Shown here: positions 24,306 through 29,201 of the stretch, piece after piece
How positions within the stretch are numbered: position 1 is the stretch's first letter
Layout of the letters: each line of letters begins with the position of its first letter
DNA from: Chromera velia
Taxonomy: Eukaryota; Sar; Chromeraceae
DNA: 29,201 nt
Reading direction: 5' to 3'
Assembly (NCBI GenBank): GCA_018398765.1
Contig: JAHBMJ010001563.1
Coordinates: forward strand, 1 to 29,201
The notes under the pieces: generated by a model
Seen by the model: the letters and a program-made list of their open reading frames with translations, nothing else
The model's database searches: none
What the model was told of the DNA's origin: nothing
Program-made: the position numbers and the translations under genes

Positions 24306-25200
24306 CATCCGTCCTGAAACGGATAAAGAAAGAAATAATACAAAAACATTCATACACTCTGTCCTTTGGGGATGTGTAAGAACAAGGGTTGCTTTACCCC
24401 ACACTTTTCGGGGACCGTACCCACGTTGTATGACTGGTCGTGATGTTCCTTTGTCCTCGGCTCTTTCTGCGTTTTTTGTCCGTTGTATACAAGAAGAGAA
24501 GGATCGAGAAAAAGGAAGGGAGGAAAGAAAGCAAGAAAGAAAGGAAGATAGTGTGCTTCTCCCTCTCTTGCTGTCTGCCTGTATGTCTGTGAAAAATAAA
24601 GAGAGGGAAAACGAAGAAAACGCCCCCTTTGTGTCTCTGTCTCGGTCTGTCTCCCGCCCTTCCTGTTTTTGTCTCTTCGTGTGTCTGTGTAAAAAGGGGG
24701 GGGGAGAATGGTGAGGTCGTGCATTGTTCCCATTTTTGTGTCGGTCGGCCAGTGGTTCAGATACGCAGACAGACGAGACAGAGACAGAAATACAGAAGAT
24801 CAACTTTCGAGGCGGACTGCTCTTCGGTTCTTCATTTCTCTATCCATCGCAGAGGCGTTGTGTTTTGGAGAGAAAATCGTTATCTCACTCCGATACATAT
24901 GGTGGCTCCGAATTTGCACATCCTCCTGGGGCATGCAGAGAAGAAGTTCTTTCAGGAAATCACTTTTACTCCACTCTCTTTGTCAACCCACCCGTGTGCG
25001 TGCAGCCGACAATTGGCTGCTTTCCTTCCAGAATAGGAAGGCAACTATTTTTGCTGAAGACGAGCCTGTGCAGAGATCTGAGGTCTTCAAAAACTGAGCG
25101 AAGTGTTCTTCTATGAAGAACCGAATCATGAACAAAAAGAGCGACTGCAAGGGCGATTGACGAGTCCATCAGAAGTGCCCCTGTAGACCAGCACACCTTC
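24306..25200. other. Low-support interval with competing open frames
   Basis: Open frames of about 76-135 codons exist on both strands between 24630 and 25196, none with a recognised domain or good start. It may contain terminal exons of the preceding gene, but splice sites could not be chosen with confidence. Confidence 0.3.
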
Positions 25201-25281
25201 TAGGCACTACAGGCTTCTTGATCGCTTAAGCCGATTGCGCGGACAGACTTAGTAGTCAGCACCTCAGGCATGGACTGCGAA

Positions 25282-25310
25282 AAACCATGTGTGTGCACTG
25301 CACATGGTTT
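25282..25310. other. Perfect 10-bp hairpin
   Basis: AAACCATGTG and CACATGGTTT pair perfectly around a 9-base loop in otherwise gene-free sequence. It could be a small transposon remnant or an RNA hairpin. Confidence 0.5.
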
Positions 25311-26179
25311 GAGGTTTGTGTTTTGATGCTGCAGCATTGCTACTCCAGGCGCGGAGCATTTTGATCAGTTATATGTCGCAGGTATTAGTCGCTGCTAGAT
25401 GGGGATGACTCGCTAAAATTCATGCCTTGGCAGTAGCCTGAGATGTAGGTTTCTAGTGTAGGTTTTAAATTGAAAAGCAATATACATCACTGTAACGTCA
25501 GTGTTAAGATACATGTGGGCTTTTTTATATAGTCTATATTAAATTTAATGTCTAATTCAATGCACTAAATCTAGCGGCGTAGGGATTCTCCGAGTCTTTA
25601 AAAAAAGATCGAGTAAATCTATATATGCTACAATCTAGGCTAGCAGGATACTAAGTTAAGGATTTGATTTAGGATTTGACGTTGCTGACCCGGGGGTCCA
25701 GTCACCCAAACTGGTAGCTCGACTGTGGGGTATACATTCCTACATATATTCCACTAAAGTCTCTGAAATTTTCGAACTAGTTTTCGAATATACATTCCAC
25801 GTAAAGGTTGTTATTTAGGTTGTTATAAGTTTTTTCCTAGGTTTTTTCATAAATTAAAAATTCTGTAGAACGTATCATTGAATGATGATCAATCTGGCAA
25901 CAGGTAGACATAGCAGGAAGGCCTAGTGCGGAACCTATCAATCAATTAATCAATCAATCTTTTTGAATCAATTTATCTATTATAAAATCAATCACTAAAC
26001 TCCTTGCAAGATTCTTTTGGAAGATAGGCTAATATTTAATATTTAATGCGGTTTTATAGATACTAAGTTAGTACTACTACTGACAATAACGGACAACATC
26101 ATTAGTGTTATATTAGAGCTAGAATTTAATAGTGTTACATAACCAAGACTGTCATGCCATGATCTGTCAACGGTACATT
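25311..26179. other. AT-rich stretch without a gene
   Basis: AT-rich, many stops in all frames, and short ATCA repeats near 25940. Nothing else is seen. Confidence 0.5.
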
Positions 26180-26187
26180 GACGTGCC

Positions 26188-27021
26188 TAGTACTAGGAAA
26201 AGGTTCAAGGTTCAAGGTTCACTTCGAAGTAATGAACCTGAATCAGGTTCAAAAACAGGTTCAAAAACAGGTTCACTTTTAATTAATAGAAACCTCATTT
26301 TTTCGTGTTATTTTATGCCTTTAAATTAGGCTTTAATGCATTTTTAGAACGTTTTATTATAGAATCTATGCCTTAGTAGTGTTTTTAAATAGTTTAAATT
26401 AACATTTACGCTCACATTAGGTGCTAGTCTCAAGTTATTCACTGTTTATAATCGAAAATTAGTAATCAAAAAAGCCTGAAAAAATTAGAAAATATCATAA
26501 TTAAATTTATATGATCGTATCAATCAAAAAAAAGATCCGGAGATGGCAATAGTAGAAGCAAGCAGAGGGACTGCTGCCGGCACGAGTCTGAAGCAGCTCC
26601 TCCAAAAAGACATTGTCAATTACACTGTCGTGCAGACTACTGTCAAAGAAACTCTATACTTCCTCATTCCTTCAGTGGAGACTGTCCATTTTGATGTAAG
26701 GCCTTGCAAGTGGAAAACTTGGTAAGTCACGTATACTTCTTCACTTCTGCAACCGTCAGCATAAGTTTTCATGCTGATATATGATGCTGACATATGCTGA
26801 CATACGTTTGTCCGACACAATAGATTGAACCGGCTAGGGACAGTTGCTGTGCGCGCGGCTTCGGCTCCTTATTTCACCTATATGGGCCGCGGGCGGCGCG
26901 GGCCTGGCCGGCCTTGTACCAGTGGCCGCGCGTCTGGCCTCCAAAACAGGTTCAAAACAGGTTCAACAGGTTCACTTTTTCAGATTTGAACCTTTTCTTA
27001 ATGAACCTTTTCCCAGCCCTA
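26188..27021. mobile_element. hAT-like non-autonomous element with perfect 8-bp TSD
   Basis: TIRs are TAGTACTAGGAAAAGGTTCA on the left and TAGGGCTGGGAAAAGGTTCA on the complement of the right end (17 of 20). The flanks are identical GACGTGCC at 26180-26187 and 27022-27029. TIR starts of the form TAGGG with 8-base duplications are diagnostic of the hAT superfamily. AGGTTCA repeats in direct array lie near both ends (26202-26272 and 26947-26980). The interior includes a GC-rich block (about 26850-26940) and a short frame (26543-26725) of unknown meaning. No transposase is present, so it would need one supplied elsewhere. Confidence 0.85.
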
Positions 27022-27334
27022 GACGTGCCGGAAAATATTGATCGAATATCTTGAAAATTGACGTTTCAATCAGTCATTCAGTCACCATGGAGATTCACCT
27101 GGCACTACGTGAACTTTCGGCCGCACATAAATCATTTGGACTTGCAACTCCAGTTACAACCAGTTTTCAGTTACCATAATGATCAAAAGCGCCGCAACTT
27201 GTCACTGATGGGAGCTGGTGAGGGCGATCTACAGCTAGATGGTGCTGCCTGTCACCATCTAGGCAGCGGTTGGATTTCAACAGTGCACTCGCTGCATGCT
27301 GCATCCATCTGAACCCAACAAAGTGGTGTCTCGA

Positions 27335-28908
27335 TCAACCAGGGGGTGGGCCGGGGGGGCTTCTGCCTGGTCGCAAAGCCGGCGGACGACTGATAACTGC
27401 GGGCCTGCTAATAACTCCCCCTCCCTGCTCTACAGTGGTCCTGGTTCTTTGTGGTATTCCCCCTGCAGAGGAAGGTGACGACCGCACTCCTGCAGAAGAA
27501 GAAGCAGCAGCGTGCCCCCCGCCGAATCCCGCACTACCTGCCGTCCTTGCTGCTCCGTCCTGGACCTCTGACGATCTCGCTCTCGCCTCCAGGCTGGCGC
27601 GGATCGCCTCCACCTCCGGGGATTCGCTCAGTCCCTGAAAAGAAGAACACAACCAGAAGCATAGACAGGGAGACACACACTCGAGTCCAGAACCCGGCAG
27701 GTAGACAGAGAGGAACAGGCACGATAACACAACCGTGTCGAGAAAAGCCTCGCTAGGCTTGCCTGCTCGAATCACTGAGCTGCGGTATGCAAGCATGCAC
27801 TTCACAGGTAAGGCAGACGGTATCTTTTTTGTGCCCTTTAGACTGTCTTCCTTCTACTTGACCACCACGGCGACGGAAGGAACATTTGGAAGGAAATAAA
27901 AACCATCGAAGACGGAAGGCTTCAGACGGAGAGGAAGTCACTGTCCTTAATTCCTTCCTTCTTTCGTTAACTCGCTGGAAAGAAAGAACGAAGGAAGGAA
28001 GGAATCCAATAAATCAAGCAGTCAATCAATCATGCATGGGTGACAGCCGCCGACAAAGAATCCCTTCGATCGATTGAAGGGAAGCAACAAGGAACCCCCA
28101 AGGAACGAAGGAAGGAAGGAAGGGCCCGTCGTCGTTTCTGCACGCACACCGATCCTTCATGAACACGGCCGACCGGAGGGGGAAAGAGAAGGAAAAGAGG
28201 AAAGCACAAACAAACAAACAAAGAAGCACAACTATGCACCCGACCCTGCCTGCCTCTTTGATGAATGGGGGGAAAGGAAAGAAAAAGCCACTCCTGTCCT
28301 GATGACATGACGCGAAAACGGGTGAAAGAGAGAGACAGTGAGTGTTGAGCGGCGAAAACAAAGACACACTGTGCATCGGAACACGATGGAATAGGATAAG
28401 AAGCTGCTGAGGCTCTGTGAGAAAGAAACAAAGAGGAAGGAAGAAGTGGAATTTGACATTTGCTTTTCGTTTTCTTTTTTCGCGATCGAAACTCCTTCAA
28501 ATTCTTCAAAACTTGTCTGTCGCCTTTTCTGATCCCTTTCTTTCTGTCCTCTCCCCCCCCGATCAAGCACCCGCTCGCCAGACAAAGTCTACAGAGTTCT
28601 TTTCGTTCGGCCAGCCTGAGCTCTGCATTCAACGAACACTCGATGTCCACCCTGCAGTCTCGACCCGCCATTACCGTCCACACCCCTTTGTTGTGAGTTT
28701 CCGGACGATAGAGCGATGGAAAAATCGATGAAGGAATCTGCAAGAAGGCAGGGCGGAAGTTACGCAGAAGATGAAAATGCCCTCCCACCCCTTCCCTTCC
28801 CAGGAAGCCCTGTCAAGCCCTTAAATGCATTACCTTTAAATAGTCTTCCACTTCGTTCAGTTTCTCCGTCAGGTAACGAGCCCTCAGTTCTCCCGCCGAG
28901 AAGTCCAC
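27335..28908 (-). CDS. Exons of an unidentified multi-exon gene
   Basis: Exon 28908-28834 (acceptor GCGCAG, donor GTAATG) is exactly 25 codons and reads VDFSAGELRARYLTEKLNEV plus EDYLK. The next exon starts at 28737 (acceptor TTCTTGCAG) in the same phase with IPSSIFPSLYRPETHNKGVW, continues through RVDIECSLNAELRLAERKEL and a basic stretch, and its donor is unclear (probably before 28450). A further exon 27634-27538 (acceptor TTTTCAG, donor GTAGTG) reads GLSESPEVEAIRASLEARAR. A possible last exon from about 27464 is Pro/Arg-rich and ends near 27335. The 5' end probably lies beyond the window. Helical and charged; family not recognised. How the middle and last exons connect is inferred. Confidence 0.45.
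27950..28125. repeat. GAAG/AAGG-rich short repeats
   Basis: Short AAGG and GGAA runs with ATCAATCA words, probably within an intron of the minus-strand gene. Confidence 0.6.
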
Positions 28909-29201
28909 CTGCGCAATCACATACGCGTGCACAGGCAGACGAGAGGGATGTGTGCAAAGTCAACAGGTCGATTCGTAAGAACTGAAATCAGAAGCACAGA
29001 AGGGAACCAGAGGATTCCTTTCGTCAATACGGAAGGGGACTAGCCAAGCAGAAATCACGAGACGCAGACGGGCACAAAAAAAGGGACCACAATAGAAAAA
29101 AGGCAGGCGTATCGTCTGAAACGGGAACCACGACACACTCGTGTTTGCCTTTCTTTGTTATTCCCTCTCCCCAAACAACCCATCCAGGACAACGACCCAC
29201 C

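Noticed and set aside
23875-24803. Ser/Leu-, Arg/Val- and Thr/Asp-repeat proteins on both strands
   Set aside because: Encoded by the CT and GTGTCC repeats; reading frames open only because the repeats lack stops.
28030-28376. Downstream part of the long minus-strand frame as coding sequence
   Set aside because: Pyrimidine-rich, low-complexity translation (FLFSFSFP type) with several AG acceptors; more like intron than exon.

Overview
The window reads as nuclear DNA of a repeat-rich eukaryotic microbe (alga or other protist). Putative exons are bounded by GT...AG splice sites with pyrimidine-rich 3' ends, there are long microsatellites inside introns, and no bacterial operon structure. The species cannot be fixed from the sequence alone; a chromerid, stramenopile or similar microalga is possible.

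Layout. About 1-11 kb is mostly mobile and decayed DNA: a degenerate tandem repeat and a tRNA-like relic; a segment flanked by 27-bp inverted repeats that carries a 33-bp palindromic array; a dead LTR-retrotransposon gag gene (2065-4115) split by a DNA transposon (2197-3516, 8-bp target duplication); a dead chromodomain gene (4832-5938); a dead viral-type primase-polymerase/D5 helicase gene on the minus strand (6210-8751); and a second terminal-inverted-repeat element (9549-10624). From 11.9 to 14.4 kb lies a multi-exon gene of unknown function with a frameshift and an internal stop. From 15.7 to 18.6 kb, on the minus strand, is a dead Merlin (IS1016/ISXO2-like) DDE transposase that appears to be spliced across an intron of CTGT repeats to a coiled-coil C-terminal exon. 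From 19.8 to 22.7 kb (possibly to 24.1 kb) is the best-preserved host gene, a WD40-like protein of about 656 residues with a long GT-repeat intron. A hAT-like element with a perfect 8-bp target duplication occupies 26188-27021, and the right end (27.3-28.9 kb) carries minus-strand exons of an unidentified gene that probably continues beyond the window.

The main result is a nested, decaying transposon and virus graveyard between a few host genes. Three elements with 8-bp (or 7 of 8) target duplications, a Merlin transposase fused by splicing to a coiled coil, and an endogenous viral replication gene still nearly full length are the points most worth checking. Internal stops in the dead genes use all three stop codons, so decay is a better explanation than an altered genetic code.
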